Notes: generated from the letters alone by a model not told the origin. A DNA stretch of 64,000 nucleotides from Periplaneta americana (GCF_040183065.1 NC_091127.1:111804834-111868833), one strand, 5' to 3'; positions 1 through 11,864 are shown, numbered from the stretch's first letter. A program made the numbers and translations.

Positions 1-383
1 TCATAATATACTAACGGTACTTCTAATAATTCTGTGAATATCTTATAAGAAAATGTCAGAAAGCTGATGTAACAGAGCACATTGTAATAGATATATCAAT
101 TTGGGCCATATAAATTAATTAATAATTTTTAGTTTCTTTTATGGTGTAAGTAATTTTGTTTTTATAAGACAATCAAGATCTGAAGAGAGTGTTGTAATCA
201 TTTTTCTCATGTCAAAACAGATTTAGTCATGAAAGTCAGTACCTAAATATCCTTTTGTTGATATCATTTAATGATTAAATGGTTGAACCTTGAAAAGAGA
301 CAAATTGACCTTCCAATATATTTTTTTTCTTTTTTTCCAAATTATGTACCTGCTTTTACTAGGATTAATCTGAAGTCCAATAA
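1..383. other. AT-rich intergenic DNA, nothing recognised
   Basis: No coding signal, tRNA-like head or inverted repeat is visible. Confidence 0.5.
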
Positions 384-2298
384 CACTGGCCAACAAAAAA
401 AATTTTTTTGAATGTTTCCTGCACTTCGTGAGTCAATTCATACTAATTTTGGGTTGAGAAAAACGAATATGACAAAGAAATATTTTTCTTAGCTCTAGTT
501 TCTGTGATACACAATAGGTGGAAGTATTTCAGTTTAACGGATTAAGAAAAAAGGATACATTTTAATTACATATGCCAACAATATTGAAAGTGCATTTCAT
601 TTTTTTTAAATGGCAGTTACATTCTATGAGTTCTAAATTTATGGAAGAATACCTGGCAGATGGTTGGGTCTGAAGAGAATCATATGTGGCTTCATGAGAT
701 CGTCGTCTTTTAGCTTGCCTTGTGTGAGTTCCGGAGCATCCCTACGCAAAGACCAGGAGTAATCCACAAGCATTGTTTCATTCCAATGGCCCTGATATCT
801 GTATTTCACAACAGAAATATCGTGATGGAACCTTCATCCGTATTCATCACTGAAAGCTCCACAACTAGGAGGGAAAAAGTCTAGGTGGGAGTGGAGAAAA
901 TGGATTTTAAGGGACATGTTGCATCCGAGTTGATGGTATTTTTGCAGGAGCACTGTCACCAACTGAGTGTAGTTATCATCTCTTTTGTTGCCTAAAAATC
1001 CATGAATAACTGCCTTGAAGGCTTCCCAAATTTCCTTTCCTTTCCCCTCCAAAACTTGGTCAAATGTAGGATCCTTTACAAGTTCTCGAATTTGTGGCCC
1101 GACAAAAATACCTTCCTTGACTTTGGCATCACTTAATTTCGGAAATTTCTCTCTTACGTACTTAAAGGCCTGTCCTGCTTGGTTCATACCTGTAACAACA
1201 TTTTTTTATCAAACCCAGCTTAATATGCAGGGGTGGAAGAAGAACATCTTTTGGGTCCACGAGAGGCTCGGCAACGACATTTTTCTCGCTAGGGTTATGA
1301 TTTCTTGCAGGCTAATCTGCTTGAATATAATGTGATTTCCTATCCCTGCTGTCCCACAAAAATAAAAAGCAGCAATATTTTGTGTATCCCAGTTGCATTC
1401 CTAAGAGTACAGCAATGAATTTTAGATCACCACAGATTTTCCACTTGTGTGCATGATATTTGATTGAGTCGAAGAGGGCTGTCATATTTGCATAAATCTC
1501 CTTCATGTGAACTGCATGACCAACGGGAATACAAGGAAGACAGTTGCCATTGTGAAGTAATATAGCTTTCAAACTAAGCATGGAGGATAGCCTCCATTTA
1601 GTTGGATCATGGTTCAAATTCAAACATTTCATAAGCCATTAATGTTGCAGCAAACAACAAGATTGTTTTTCTTCTCAAAAAAGAGAAGCTGATCCCTGTG
1701 ACGTTGTCTGTACTGTGAGACCCTGACATCACGTTCGAGAAGATTCCATTGCTGTAGTCTAGACCCTAGAATTTCTGCCTTCTCCTTTGACAGGTCAAGG
1801 TCTCTAATGAGATCACTCAATTCCGCTTGACTCAGTCTGTGCAGTTTATCATCTTTTTTCCTTAAAATCAGGGTCATGGGATGTGGAAGGCTTGTTGGGT
1901 TCTTCTTCTTGTTCCACTCTGTCTTCATTTTCTACTTCAAACACACAATTTTCGTGGCATTTTTACAAATTTTACACTTTAAAAACACTTCCAAACCAGA
2001 AATTCTGCATTAATTACAGCAGGAACAATATGAAATTCACAGTCATAGCAACAATATCTATGTTTGTAACTTACAAACAGCTGAAGAACATTTGTGTTTT
2101 GTTATTTGACAGGTGTGCCAACTCCCAAAACCAAATTTCCCCCAAACTGAAAATGTTTACTCTAAAAAATGAAATGTCACTTTAGCTCCAAAGCAAGAGC
2201 TAAGCCGTCATTTTTATGGTGATTTTTGAATTCAGCAGGTGGAAATACATAAGAATTAGCTATTTTTGAGCAAGAAACATTTTCATTGTTGACCAGTG
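384..2298 (-). mobile_element. DNA transposon with CACTGG termini carrying an orphan arthropod transposon protein
   Basis: The left end reads CACTGGCCAACAA and the right end, reversed, CACTGGTCAACAA. The similarity continues for about 30 bp with an indel. The element is flanked on both sides by TAA (381-383 and 2299-2301), which could be a 2- or 3-bp target duplication. It is 1.9 kb and encloses the decayed minus-strand coding region at 668-1928. CACT-type ends suggest the CMC/EnSpm-like group, but this is inference from termini only. Confidence 0.7.
668..1928 (-). pseudogene. Decayed protein of a high-copy arthropod transposon family
   Basis: Pieces in different frames read in order: MKTEWNKKKNPTSLP, KLHRLSQAELSDLIRDLDLS, CGDLKFIAVLLGMQLGYTK, CCFLFLWDSRDRKSHYIQAD, EPLVDPKDVLLPPLHIKLG, FPKLSDAKVKEGIFVGPQI, NMSLKIHFLHSHLDFFP and CGAFSDEYG, then a stretch like QDISxxxKRYQGxWxxxML. 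I recognise this as a multi-copy protein found in many arthropod genomes without an assigned function. Several frameshifts and a stop just after SDEYG make it non-functional. The CxxLWDSR and NMSLKIHFLHSHLDFFP blocks are its most conserved parts. It could be the transposase of the surrounding element. Confidence 0.75.
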
Positions 2299-3236
2299 TA
2301 AGCAGAAAGTGGTATTCTGCAAGATTCAATAAGGCAGATACATTATTTTCATTAAAAGATATTAATGACAGAGAATTGTCCAGATGAATTAGGTATAGAA
2401 GACGAAGCAGCCATATCAGAAGAGAAAGGATTTTCTATTTTAAGGGAAGAAGTTGAACTAACTCTTAGGGAAATGAAAAATGGGAAAGCAAAAGGAGATG
2501 AATTGAATTAATGAAATGTTTGGGAGACGACAAGAAGGAAATTCTATCATTATGCAACGAAATATATAACAAAGGTGAATGGCCTGAAGATTTTACGGAG
2601 ACAATGATGCTTTCAATACCGAAGAAAAATAATGCCAAGAAATGTAACGAGTTCAGGACTATCAGCCAGATATCACACTCGGCGAAGATTCTCCTGTGAT
2701 TACTGAATCAACGTTTATATTTTCTATAATAGAAAAACAGTTGGAAGAAGAGCAGTTTGGCTTCAGGAAGGGAAAAGGTACGAGAGATGCAATTGGACTG
2801 CTACGAACAATCGACGAAAGATACCTAGAGAAGAATAAAGAAGTGTATATAGTATTTGTGAACCTAAAGATGCATTTGACAGTGGATTGGAATAAACTGA
2901 TGAGGATCCTAAAGAAAATTGGTGTGGATTGGAAAGAGAGCATCATTAACCTTATATGAAACAAGTCAAAGTCAGGATAGGATAAGAAATGTCAGAAGGA
3001 AGCAAAATAGGGAGAGGACTACGTCAAGGATGAACATTATCACCTACCCTATTCAACATCTACTTGAAAGGATTAGTGAAGAACTGTTTTCAGAACATGG
3101 CACGAGTGATAGTAGGAGGAAGATTTGCTGATATGGCGTTGTTAGCAGAAGAGGAAATGATACTAAGGGCTATGCTACTGGAACTAAATGAAACCTGTAT
3201 GGAATGAAGATAAATGCAAACAAGACAAAGACCATG

Positions 3237-3484
3237 TTTTTTTTTAGTTGGTTATTTAACGACGCTGTATCAAATACTGGGTTATTTTAGCGTCGATGAG
3301 ATTGGTGATAGCGAGATAGTATTTGGCGAGATAAGGCCGAGGATTCGCCATAGATTACCTGGCATTCACCTTACGGTTGGGGAAAACTTCGGAAAAAACC
3401 CAACCAGGTAATCAGCCCAAGCGCCCGAGCACAACTTCAGACCGGCAGGCAAGAGCCTTTACCGACTGAGCCATGCCGGTGGCT
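3237..3484 (-). mobile_element. tRNA-derived SINE (family 1), full length, in a LINE
   Basis: On the minus strand it starts with a tRNA-like head (GGCATGGCTCAGTCGGT A box; the B-box half is decayed), continues with a TTACCTGGTTGGG body and ends in a T-rich/A-rich tail. Flanking 9-bp duplications AAGACCATG sit at 3228-3236 and 3485-3493. Confidence 0.88.
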
Positions 3485-3976
3485 AAGACCATGATCACAG
3501 GAAGAAAAGTAAAGAAGGTAAACTTAATAAGGCAGTACAGCAAGTGAACAGTTTCAAATACTTGGGGTATACCATAAGCAGTAACATGAGCTGCTGCCAG
3601 GAAATCAAAAAGAGAATAGCAATGGCCAAGGAAGCTTTTAATAGAAAAAGCATCTGCAGACCTCTGGAAAAAGAACTAAGGAAGAGACTAGTGAAGTGCT
3701 TTGTGTGGAGTATGGCATTGTATAGGGCAGAAACATGGACATTACAACGAAATGAAGAGAAGCAATTAGAAGCACTTGAAATGTGGATGTGGAGAAGAAT
3801 GGAGCATGTGAAATAGACAGAATAAGAAGCGAAGCTTTGTTGGAAAAAGTGGATAATATAATATAATATGAATGTTTATTTTGTTATTCAATCAAATGAC
3901 TTAGGCCAATCAGTATTTTAAAAAACATCAATAAAATTTATAAATATAAATATTCATTGAAGTTAAGGTTAAAATA

Positions 3977-4013
3977 ATGCTAACGTTTTCGCCTATTTGG
4001 CATCTTCAGGCAC
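3977..4013 (-). ncRNA. Hammerhead-ribozyme-like motif
   Basis: On the minus strand: stem I 5' GUGC, core CUGAAGA, an extra U, stem II GCC/GGC with an AAAUA loop, GAAA, a self-complementary AACGUU (stem III), UA at the cleavage position, and stem I 3' GCAU. All core boxes are in type I hammerhead order. The deviation is an unpaired U where the first stem II pair is expected. Confidence 0.45.
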
Positions 4014-4049
4014 TTTTCAATTAATGTATCACATCATATTGTTTGTAAA

Positions 4050-4086
4050 GTGCCTGAAGATGCCAAATAGGCGAAAAAGTTAGCAT
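4050..4086 (+). ncRNA. Hammerhead-ribozyme-like motif
   Basis: Inverted partner of the motif at 3977-4013 in the same foldback. Stem I is GUGC (4050-4053) with GCAU (4083-4086), core CUGAAGA starts at 4054, GAAA at 4073-4076, and the predicted cleavage base is A4082. Stem III would be only two A-U pairs. Confidence 0.42.
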
Positions 4087-4572
4087 TATTTTAACCTTAA
4101 CTTCAATGAATATTTATATTTATAAATTTTATTGATGTTTTTTTTTTTAAATACTGATATGTCATTTGACTCAATAACAAAATAAACATTCATATTATAT
4201 TATATTATATTATATTATATTATATTATACATTGACTTGTCTGAAAATTATTATTACAATGCTTACTAACATAAGAGTAAGCTTAGATTAAGAAAGAATA
4301 TTTCTGAAACTGATCAGGAAGAGAAAAAGGAATTGTGTGGGTCACTGGCTGAGAAGAAACTACCTGCTGAAGGATGCACTGGAAGTAATGGTGAACGGGA
4401 AGAGTTCAGAGCAGAAGAAGATATCAGATGAAAGACGACATTAAGATATGTGGATCATATATACGGAGATATAGAGGAAGTCAGAAAATAGGAAAGATTG
4501 GAGAATGCTGGGTTTGCAGTGAAAGACCTTCCTTTGCGCAGAACACTGTGAATGAATGAATGAATGAATGCC

Positions 4573-4943
4573 AAATAATCTGCAAGTACAGTGCTTTCTT
4601 TAAATTCTAGCCCAAATGATCTTGCAAATGACTGCACTCTCTCACATAAGATGAGGCCACTAACTGACTGGTACATTCTTCGATCTTGCATTGTTAAATC
4701 GCTTATACAGAGCACTGTCCACTTCTTCATTGACAGAACTTCTATCTTCTTTCTTTGAAGTCCAATGGTGTTAGATTCAATACTTTTCTCAATTTTTACT
4801 CTGTCTTTGAGAAATGTTGAAAGTGTCGATACACTTATGCCATATTTTCTTGTAACTCCGTTTTTCTTCTCTCCTCTGCTTTTTAAATCATTTTTCTCTT
4901 CTTGTATAGCAAAAACTGCTTTCTCATCTTTTTTTTCTGCCAT
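4573..4943 (-). pseudogene. Pogo/Tigger-like transposase N-terminal fragment
   Basis: Reads RKYGISVSTLSTFLKDRVKI, IESNTIGLQRKK, VSGLILCERVQSFARSFGL, EFKEST, the CENP-B-type helix-turn-helix region of pogo/Tigger transposases. It starts near MAEKKDEKAVFAIQEE (4943), loses similarity within the second HTH part and abuts the LINE tail at 4572. The DDE catalytic domain is absent. Confidence 0.75.
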
Positions 4944-5652
4944 ACCTGCTTCTTAACTTCTTCCCTCAACAACGTTTAGGAACAAACTGCCTTCGAAAGT
5001 TCGATTTTATTAAACCATTTCATTTAAATATAAATTCAAAACACAACAATTGTATCTATGGAAGTGCTGTCAGAAAACTCACTGAAACCAAGAGTGACCG
5101 ATGCCTAGCGACAACTCATTTATTTTATTTTCTTTCGAATTTATTTTAAGTAATTTTTAACTGCTTACATGTTAATACCAATTATTTTTGGAAAAGCGAA
5201 AATTACTACAAAAATTTTGGTTGCAGATTTATTATTAGTATAGATTTGTTTTAACTTACCTACGAGAATAAATTGTTGTTGCTGTGAATGTTGTTTAAAT
5301 AAATAAGATTATGCCAAACTGAATTAGGAATGGGCAAATTCTTTAGTAATTTGATCAAATCTCACTGCTAAATGTATATTTATAATATTTTTATTGATAT
5401 GAAAGAGGCAGCAGTATAAGTGTCATAAAAATCAAATCAAACGACTTATCTGGTGTTAAGTGAAGAAAAAACCTATAACCCACTTAATGAAAGTGCACAA
5501 TATCTTTAAAAAGTATATTATACTTATTAGAAATCTAGAAATCACTAATATTTTTATAAAGTCTTCAATAATATGAATAGCATGTTCCATTCTCTGGAAT
5601 ATCTTCTCATGAAATATTAATAAATCCTTGAAAAACGCTAAAATAAATCTAA
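4944..5652. other. AT-rich intergenic DNA, nothing recognised
   Basis: May include the untranslated end of the pogo-like element. No terminal repeat could be paired. Confidence 0.4.
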
Positions 5653-5660
5653 GCATAGAC

Positions 5661-8450
5661 CAGGGGCGTATTTTGCAGACTACTGGGGCTACCGGTGGTA
5701 GCCCAAGGAAATTACAAAAGAAAAAGTTTATAATATAACATAATGTAATAATTTTGTATTATTAGTTTTACCATAGTAATTAAAATTAAAGTAATTGTTA
5801 GATTTATATGCGCTCTCTGCTCTTGAAAAGAAACAAGTTGTCAAGGCGGCATCGCTGGAGAAACCACTTGTTACGTGAGGTAGCCTGTGACCATACCGCA
5901 CACGCTGTCCTGTCGCACAGCTGCCCATCCCCCCCGCTCCCTTCCGTTACCATCGTGCAGTGTAGGCTGGGTGAGTTGCCGCTCTCGTGGTCGGTTTCTT
6001 CGCAGGCGCGAAGCAGCAATACGCTTAGTACGCTAGCAATTGAATGTGATTGTGTTCTTGCAGTGCATTATTTTAAATCTGTGATTTGTTCGAGTGTCTA
6101 AGAGTTATATTAATTGTGAATTATTAAGTTTTTAATTTCCCAATTAAGTGATATTGTGAAAAATATGGCAGAACAAGTTTCTGGAGAGGTTTGTGTTGAA
6201 AATGACTGTGTAATAGAAGGTTTATTAAAAGTGCCTTTTAACCGTCGTACATAACAACGAGAAAGTTGAAATTGTGAAAATGGAAAGACCAACTCCTGAG
6301 TTAAATTTGTCCATGGACGTAAAAGAAAAACAGCGAGAGTACACACGCCATTTCACTTCAACATCATATGGTAAGTGGAATTGGTTGTGTGGTACTTCTA
6401 AACTGTCTAAACTATTTTGCTGGCCATGTTTGTTATTTAGCCGCGAAACTAATGTGTGGTCAAAAGAGGGGTTTTCTAATATGAACTCCCTTCGAACAGC
6501 AGTCCTAGAATACGACAAATCAAAAGCTCATATTTGTAGTAGCATGAACTTTGCAAACTTTGGGAAGACAAGAATTGATTTACAGCTAGATAAGCAAAAA
6601 GCTCTACACATCAACCAACACAATGCTCTTGTGAAAAAAAAAAATCGGGAGATTTTACTGCATCTTATTAACGCAGTCTGCTTTCTAGGAAAACAAGAAT
6701 TGGCTTTTTGGGGTCATAACGAGAGTGTGGAATCAGACAATATAGGAAATTATATTGAATATTTAAGTTCCTTAAGTGAATTTGACCATTTACTGGCCAA
6801 TCACCTTGAGAGTTCAACAGTATTGCGTGGTACTTCTCTCGCAATTCAGAATGACTTAATATTTGCTATAAGTGGGGTTATGATAAAGAACATAAAACCT
6901 TTTGTGGCCATTGTTGTTGATGAAACAAGTTACTGCTCTAATCAGAGTCAATTGTCCACTGTTTTAAGATACGTCAACAGTACTGCCAATGTTCAAGAAC
7001 GGTTTATAGGATTCACAAATGTCAGTTCGGACAAAACTGCTGCTGCTTTGTTTCAGCATGTGGAAGGTGTTATAGCAGAATACAATGTCGGCAATAAGTT
7101 AATTGCACAGACATACGATGGTGCTTCAGTTATGGCGGGAAATATTAATGGCTTAAAAACAAAAGTTCAAGAAAAGTATCCTCAAGCACTATTTGTCCAT
7201 TGTTACAGCCATGTTCTCAATTTAGTTTTGCAACAAACTTTACTTCATCCATTCCAGAATGCCGCATTTTTTTCAAAACACTGTCGGGTTTAGCTGCATT
7301 TTTCTCATCATCTCCTAAAAGATCAGAAAACTCAAGGAATTTATGAACAAGAAACTCCCAAAAGTAGCACCAACTAGATTGAATTTTACATCTCGGCTTG
7401 TAAATACAGTAAAGGAATACAGAGAACAACTGACTGCTTTCTTTGAAAATATCATTTGTAATGACTCTGAAGAAAACTGGGATGATGCTGTAAATGTGCA
7501 GGCTCAAGGATATTTGAATTTTTTCACACAGTTTCAGAATATATTTCTTCTTGAAGTCTATGCTAGAGTGTTCGCACACACAGATGTGCTCTACAATATT
7601 CTTCAGACAAAAGTCTAGACATAGCATACTACTTGCAATAGGTATCAAAGTTAAAAAAAAAAAAAAAAATACTATATCCGAGTTCAGAAGTAGTGGGTTT
7701 CCGTCCATATGGAGTAATAAGGAAAATGAAAATTCTTCAGCCAATACAATGGAACCACCATTAAAGCGAAGAAAAGGAGATGATGAACTGAAATACAGGC
7801 AGCTGTACTACAGCATACTAGATCGTATGCACATGGAAATTACTGACAGATTTTCTGATTATGGAAAGCTTCAGTTCACACATCTTCTAGATTCTCAAAA
7901 ATTTTCTGCTTATAGAGAAAACTTCCCGAATGAGGCACTAAACAAATTATTTCAGTCCTATAACAGTCACTTTGATCAAGTACGTTTGAAAAATGAATTA
8001 AGTGTAATATATTCGGCAGAAGTCTTTGATTTTTCGAACAAACCTATCCATGAAATATTATCTGCCATATATGAAAACCAGCTGAACCAAGTTATTCCTG
8101 AAGTCCTTAAATTGGCAACATTAATTGTGACAATACCAGCTATGTCAGCATCGGTAGAAAGAACATTTTCTGCGTTGAAGAGAATAAAATCCTACTGTAG
8201 ATCAACTCATACACAAAAACGTTTATCTGGGTTGGCACTAATATCCATTGAAAAGTCATTTCTACAGAAACTTTGCAAGTGGCCCAACTGTAATTTCAAG
8301 GACGAAGTCATCAACGTATTTTCGTCCCAATCAAGACGTCTGGAATTCACATAAATATGTAAGGAATTTTATTATAGGGATTTTAAAATATATTTTGTGT
8401 AATAATAGGGTCAGTGGTAGCCCAAACCCTTTAACCAGTATACGTCACTG
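5661..8450 (+). mobile_element. hAT transposon copy 1 (ZMYM1-like transposase family)
   Basis: Ends CAGGGGCGTATTTTGC and, reversed, CAGTGACGTATACTGG. It is flanked by a perfect 8-bp duplication GCATAGAC (5653-5660, 8451-8458), the hallmark of hAT insertion. Length 2790 bp. The transposase is broken. A closely similar copy begins at 62609, and a 178-bp deletion derivative lies at 32117-32294. Confidence 0.93.
6164..8354 (+). pseudogene. hAT transposase, TTF-type zinc finger / dimerisation domain, frameshifted
   Basis: N-terminus MAEQVSGEVCVEND..., then a frame break near 6250. The long middle part 6274-7293 carries the TTF-like finger (WNWLCGTSKLSKLFCWPCLL), VVDETSYCSNQSQLSTVLRY (catalytic-domain start) and QTYDGASVMAG. 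Frame breaks near 7250, 7340 and 7615 follow. The last part, up to 8354, ends with the hAT dimerisation region (SASVERTFSALKRIKSYCRS). Against the copy at 63.1 kb it lacks 18 nt encoding a SEIEEA-like stretch near 6897. At least four frame breaks make it a pseudogene. Confidence 0.9.
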
Positions 8451-9342
8451 GCATAGACATTCATATGATTAATAGTTGTCACTGCCTACAATAACTATAG
8501 ACTACAATAACTAGAGATCGTTTAGAGGCATCTCGACACGCTAAGGAAAGATGTTAATTTTGGGACCAATTTATGCAAAGTTTATTATAATTTTTTCCTT
8601 TAATATATATGGACATGTTTTCCGTACATTTCTTATATCTGGTACGAATGTGATAATTTTATATCACTGTATTTAAAGAAGCACTTACTTACTTACAAAA
8701 TGGCTTTTAAGGAACCTGGAGGTTCATTGCTGCCCTCACATAAGCCCACCACCCATCCCTATCCTGAGTAAGATTAATCTAGTCCCTACCATCATATTCT
8801 ACCTCCCTCAAATCTATTTCAATATTATTCTTCCATCTACGCCTTGGCTTCTCCAAAGGTCTTTTTCCCCCCCTCAGGTCTTCCAACTAACACTCTATAT
8901 GCATTTCTAGATTCACCCATATGTGCTACACGCTCTGCCCATCTCAAACATCTTTATTTTTATTTATTTATTTTATTTATTTAAATATACATAATAAAGA
9001 ATATAATTACAAACAAGAGAAATAGAAATAAAATAATACAAGGAGATACAGTAGTATTAACAAAATTTGAGACCGAATGAGCAGCGCTCGTGTTCGGTCG
9101 CAGTTCAGATATAATATTAGTAGGCCTATAAGAGAACATAAAATAAAATAAAATAGGAAATAAAATTAAAATTACAGTTACAGAAATTATATAATACAAT
9201 ATTAATATAAGAGAAATATAGAAAATAATAAAAAAATAAATAAAATAAAATAAAATAGGAACTAAAATTTAAATTACAGCGGCAATGGAATTATATAATA
9301 TAATATTAACACTAGAGAAGAATAATATCGCACGTGAAAAGT

Positions 9343-9343
9343 A

Positions 9344-9386
<43 letters not shown>
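9343..9386. repeat. (TA)n microsatellite
   Basis: About 20 TA units in the 3' untranslated part of the inserted LINE. Confidence 0.95.
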
Positions 9387-9391
<5 letters not shown>

Positions 9392-9819
9392 GTTGATTAA
9401 TTCATACACATAGGCTATAAATTTATTTAATCAAATTGAAGATATTAACACGTTTCTAATTTTCTTGTTATATGTTAGTGGGTTACATGTTACAAGTTCT
9501 GGGTGTAATTTAGCTAAAGAATTGTACAACTGAGGGCCAAAATTAATGCTATGCTTTAGACCAGCAGATGTGAGACATTTAGGTTCTACTAATGTTGAAT
9601 TAATATTTCGTCTTGTGTCATAATTATGTGTCTGTAATATAAACTTATTACGATTTTTATGATAAAATTTTAAAAGTGTATACTTATAAATTTGTTCAAT
9701 ATTAAATACATTAAATTCAGAATAAATTAATTTAGTTGGATAATCGAAACATTTCTTCAAACAAATTTTAATTATTCGTTTTTGTAGTAAATTTAACGGA
9801 CTAAGATTAATTTTTGTAC

Positions 9820-9977
9820 TTCCACCCCAAACAATTATATCATATTGAATGATAGACTGAATAATGGCCAAATAAACATTTCGTAGAACTTTAATGGGTT
9901 CCACCCCAAACAATTATACCATATTGAATGATAGACTGAATAATGGCCAAATAAACATTTCGTAGAACTCTAATGGG
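9820..9977. repeat. 79-bp tandem duplication inside the LINE
   Basis: Two adjacent copies (9820-9898 and 9899-9977) differ at only two or three bases, so the duplication is recent relative to the LINE. Confidence 0.9.
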
Positions 9978-10677
9978 TAAGTAGCATCGAAGATTAACAA
10001 ATTTATAAATTGTTTTATGAAGCCTCTTACAAAGATGTGATGAGGCCATTTTAAATTCTGATCAATAATGATACCCAGATATTTCACATACGTGGCTTCC
10101 AATGGTGGACATTTACAACTTTTGGGATCTAAACAATTTTCACTGTGTATTATTAGTCTCTATTCATTGCTAAATTTTAAATTTTGAACACAGGCAGCTG
10201 TTAATGAAAAAGGAACTAAAGTTGATTTAGATATATTTAAAGAAAGGAAGTTGTTTTTAACAATATTAGCACGTATATTAGCATTTCTATATGCTTGTTG
10301 CCAAAAAAAACCACTGAAAATAACTATTGTATCATCAGCATATGAATATATAGATCCATTAAATTTTTCTAAATTTATATTTAGCAGATCATTTAATGGA
10401 TTTAATGTTCCTAATTATGTTAAGTGAAGAGTACAATGCGTGCAGTTCTGCGTTGTATAACTTTCTCCATTCTCCTCTAACTTAATTCCTCTTAGCCCCT
10501 AAGCACCTTATTCTCGAACACCCTTAAACTCTGTTCCTTTCTAAAGCTGAGAGTCCAAGTTTCACAACCATACAGAACAACCAGTAATATAACATTTTTA
10601 TAAATTCTAACTTTCAGATTTTTCGACAGCAGACTGAATGACAAAAGCTTCTCAACAGAGTAATAACAGACATTTTC

Positions 10678-11164
10678 CCATATTTATTCTGTGTTTAATT
10701 TCCTCTCGAGTGTCATTTATATTTTGTTACTGTTGCTACAAGGTAGGCCTACTTGAATTTTTTCACTTTCTAATTTTTATATTTCCATTCCATACTATAT
10801 TCTAATCACGAGACATAATCATATACTTTGTCATATACTTACTTCCAATCTTGTGATATAGTCTGTACTCATTTGTAGATATCCTTTGGCATTCCCCACA
10901 GAAAAAAAAAAAACTAATGGCATCAAATTGGGGGACTGGGCTAGCCACTCGGCAGGTCCTCCACACCCAATTTTATAGTCTTTGAACGTTAGGTTAAGAT
11001 AAGGTTATCAAAATTGCTTGAAATCCAGAGACACCTGTCAGCTCCACAATATAATCACTAGAAAACTGTAACCGTTGTTCTCGTTTCTACTGCTATTGTT
11101 GTTGTTCTTGCTATTATTATTAGGCCCTAGTATCATAATGTTATTACTAAATTACATTAAATTA
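10678..11164. other. Intergenic DNA, no feature recognised
   Basis: Low coding potential. One short TTG-rich run near 11090-11130. Confidence 0.4.
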
Positions 11165-11776
11165 CTACAAGATTGAAACACAAAAGTATAACTGTTCTGA
11201 CATGAAATCACGCATATTTTTCTGACGAGTGAATGTTTTTAATATGTCTTGTCTGGAAACAAGCTTTGTAGCAAATTCCTGACATGTCATGGAAAAATTT
11301 GTGATGGCACTTAACATGATTTGGGCTATTTTTACACATAATCTAGAATTCTGTGATGCCCACATCATGTTCATAGCTGAGAAAGCCAATTGCTTCCACT
11401 TTCGTCTTGGAACACGTGAACTTTGGTTCTTAGACTTGTTCACTAGTCCATGGACTTCAAACTCTGGTGTTGAATGGTACCTATAGAAAGTATAGTACCA
11501 TACTTACAGTACAATTGTCATATTATTCTTGTGTGGGAAAACACTTTTGAAATAAATGGATAATTTAGAAGAATCACTATGGCTGACCATAGTGCTTTTA
11601 TAACTTTTTATTGTTATGTGTTCGGTAACAGAAGTTCTTCCACCACTGATAATGGTCAAGGAAGTCTGACACAGTGAACAGAAGGTGGTACGATCATCAA
11701 TAAGTCGCTTCAAAAAATATTCTTTCAATAATGTATCACAACATATTTTACGCCTTTTAACTTTCTGATCTGACAT
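11165..11776 (-). pseudogene. BED-finger / hAT-like transposase N-terminal remnant
   Basis: MSDQKVKRRKICCDTLLKE then FLKRLIDDRTTFCSLCQTSL and a downstream H (TEHITIK) look like a CxxC...H BED-type finger. A frame change then gives TIQHQSLKSMD and KFTCSKTKVEAIGFLSYEHD, matching the conserved 'QSFxSxDCTS...KFxCxRTKxEAI' region of a hAT-like family. Stops and frame changes mark it as decayed. Class assignment is tentative. Confidence 0.5.
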
Positions 11777-11864
11777 TTTTCACATCACACATACAGGCTA
11801 CACTATACAAAACTCATACTGTTTAGAGTGCATAATTGCTACCATTAGCTGTCTACCCAAAATG

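Larger units (their letters stand above)
3850..4287. mobile_element. Foldback element with two hammerhead-like motifs
   Basis: Two arms of about 170 bp (about 3862-4020 and 4040-4195) are near-perfect inverse copies of each other. Outer ends run into ATAAT/ATATT tandem repeats. It interrupts the LINE between the VEKV- and LIRKRKRN-like parts. Each arm carries one hammerhead-like core, in opposite orientation. Confidence 0.8.
2370..4572 (+). mobile_element. 5'-truncated LINE (endonuclease-RT type), interrupted by a SINE and a foldback
   Basis: Order of remnants: EDEAAISEEKGFSILREE, NGKAKGDELN, IYNKGEWPEDFTETMMLSIP, EQFGFRKGKGTRDAIGLLR, LRQGCTLSPTLFNIYLKGL, a damaged RT box (GRFADMALLAEEE instead of FADDMALL), SFKYLGYTISSN, ETWTLQRNEEKQLEALEMW, then LIRKRKRNCVGHWLRRN. 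The tail is a (GAAT)n repeat at 4549-4572. Many frameshifts and stops make it inactive. A SINE at 3237-3484 and a foldback at about 3850-4287 were inserted later, since LINE similarity resumes after both. Confidence 0.85.
8963..10396 (-). mobile_element. Jockey/CR1-like LINE fragment inserted in a LINE
   Basis: On the minus strand: reverse transcriptase from an intact YADD box (GSIYSYADDTIVIFSG near 10331-10345), through TYVKYLGIIIDQNLKW, to VYLAIIQSIIQYDIIVWGGS, a C-terminal domain (YKYTLLKFYHKNRNKF, NYDTRRNIN) and a stop at 9431. A (TAAA)-rich 3' tail reaches 8963. 5'-truncated just before YADD. The main ORF 9913-9431 is open, but the part above is broken by an internal tandem duplication. 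Confidence 0.8.
8690..10677 (-). mobile_element. LINE 3' region (ETWTL/AGHVAR type) split by another LINE
   Basis: On the minus strand 10677-10397 reads CETWTLSFRKEQ-like, FENKVL, MEKV and SS-NIIRNIK. After a gap, 8962-8690 reads RHLRWAGHVAR-like (decayed), SRNAYRVLVG, RRRWKDNIKIDLREVGYD and DRDRWWAYVRAAMNL. The two halves join at ACATTAAATCC / AGATGTTTGAG exactly where LINE B is inserted. A shorter fragment of the same family lies at 14206-14480. Confidence 0.8.

Noticed and set aside
5804-6101. Overlapping 97- and 71-codon frames at the hAT left end
   Set aside because: GC-richer subterminal region of the transposon; unrelated frames on both strands, no domain.
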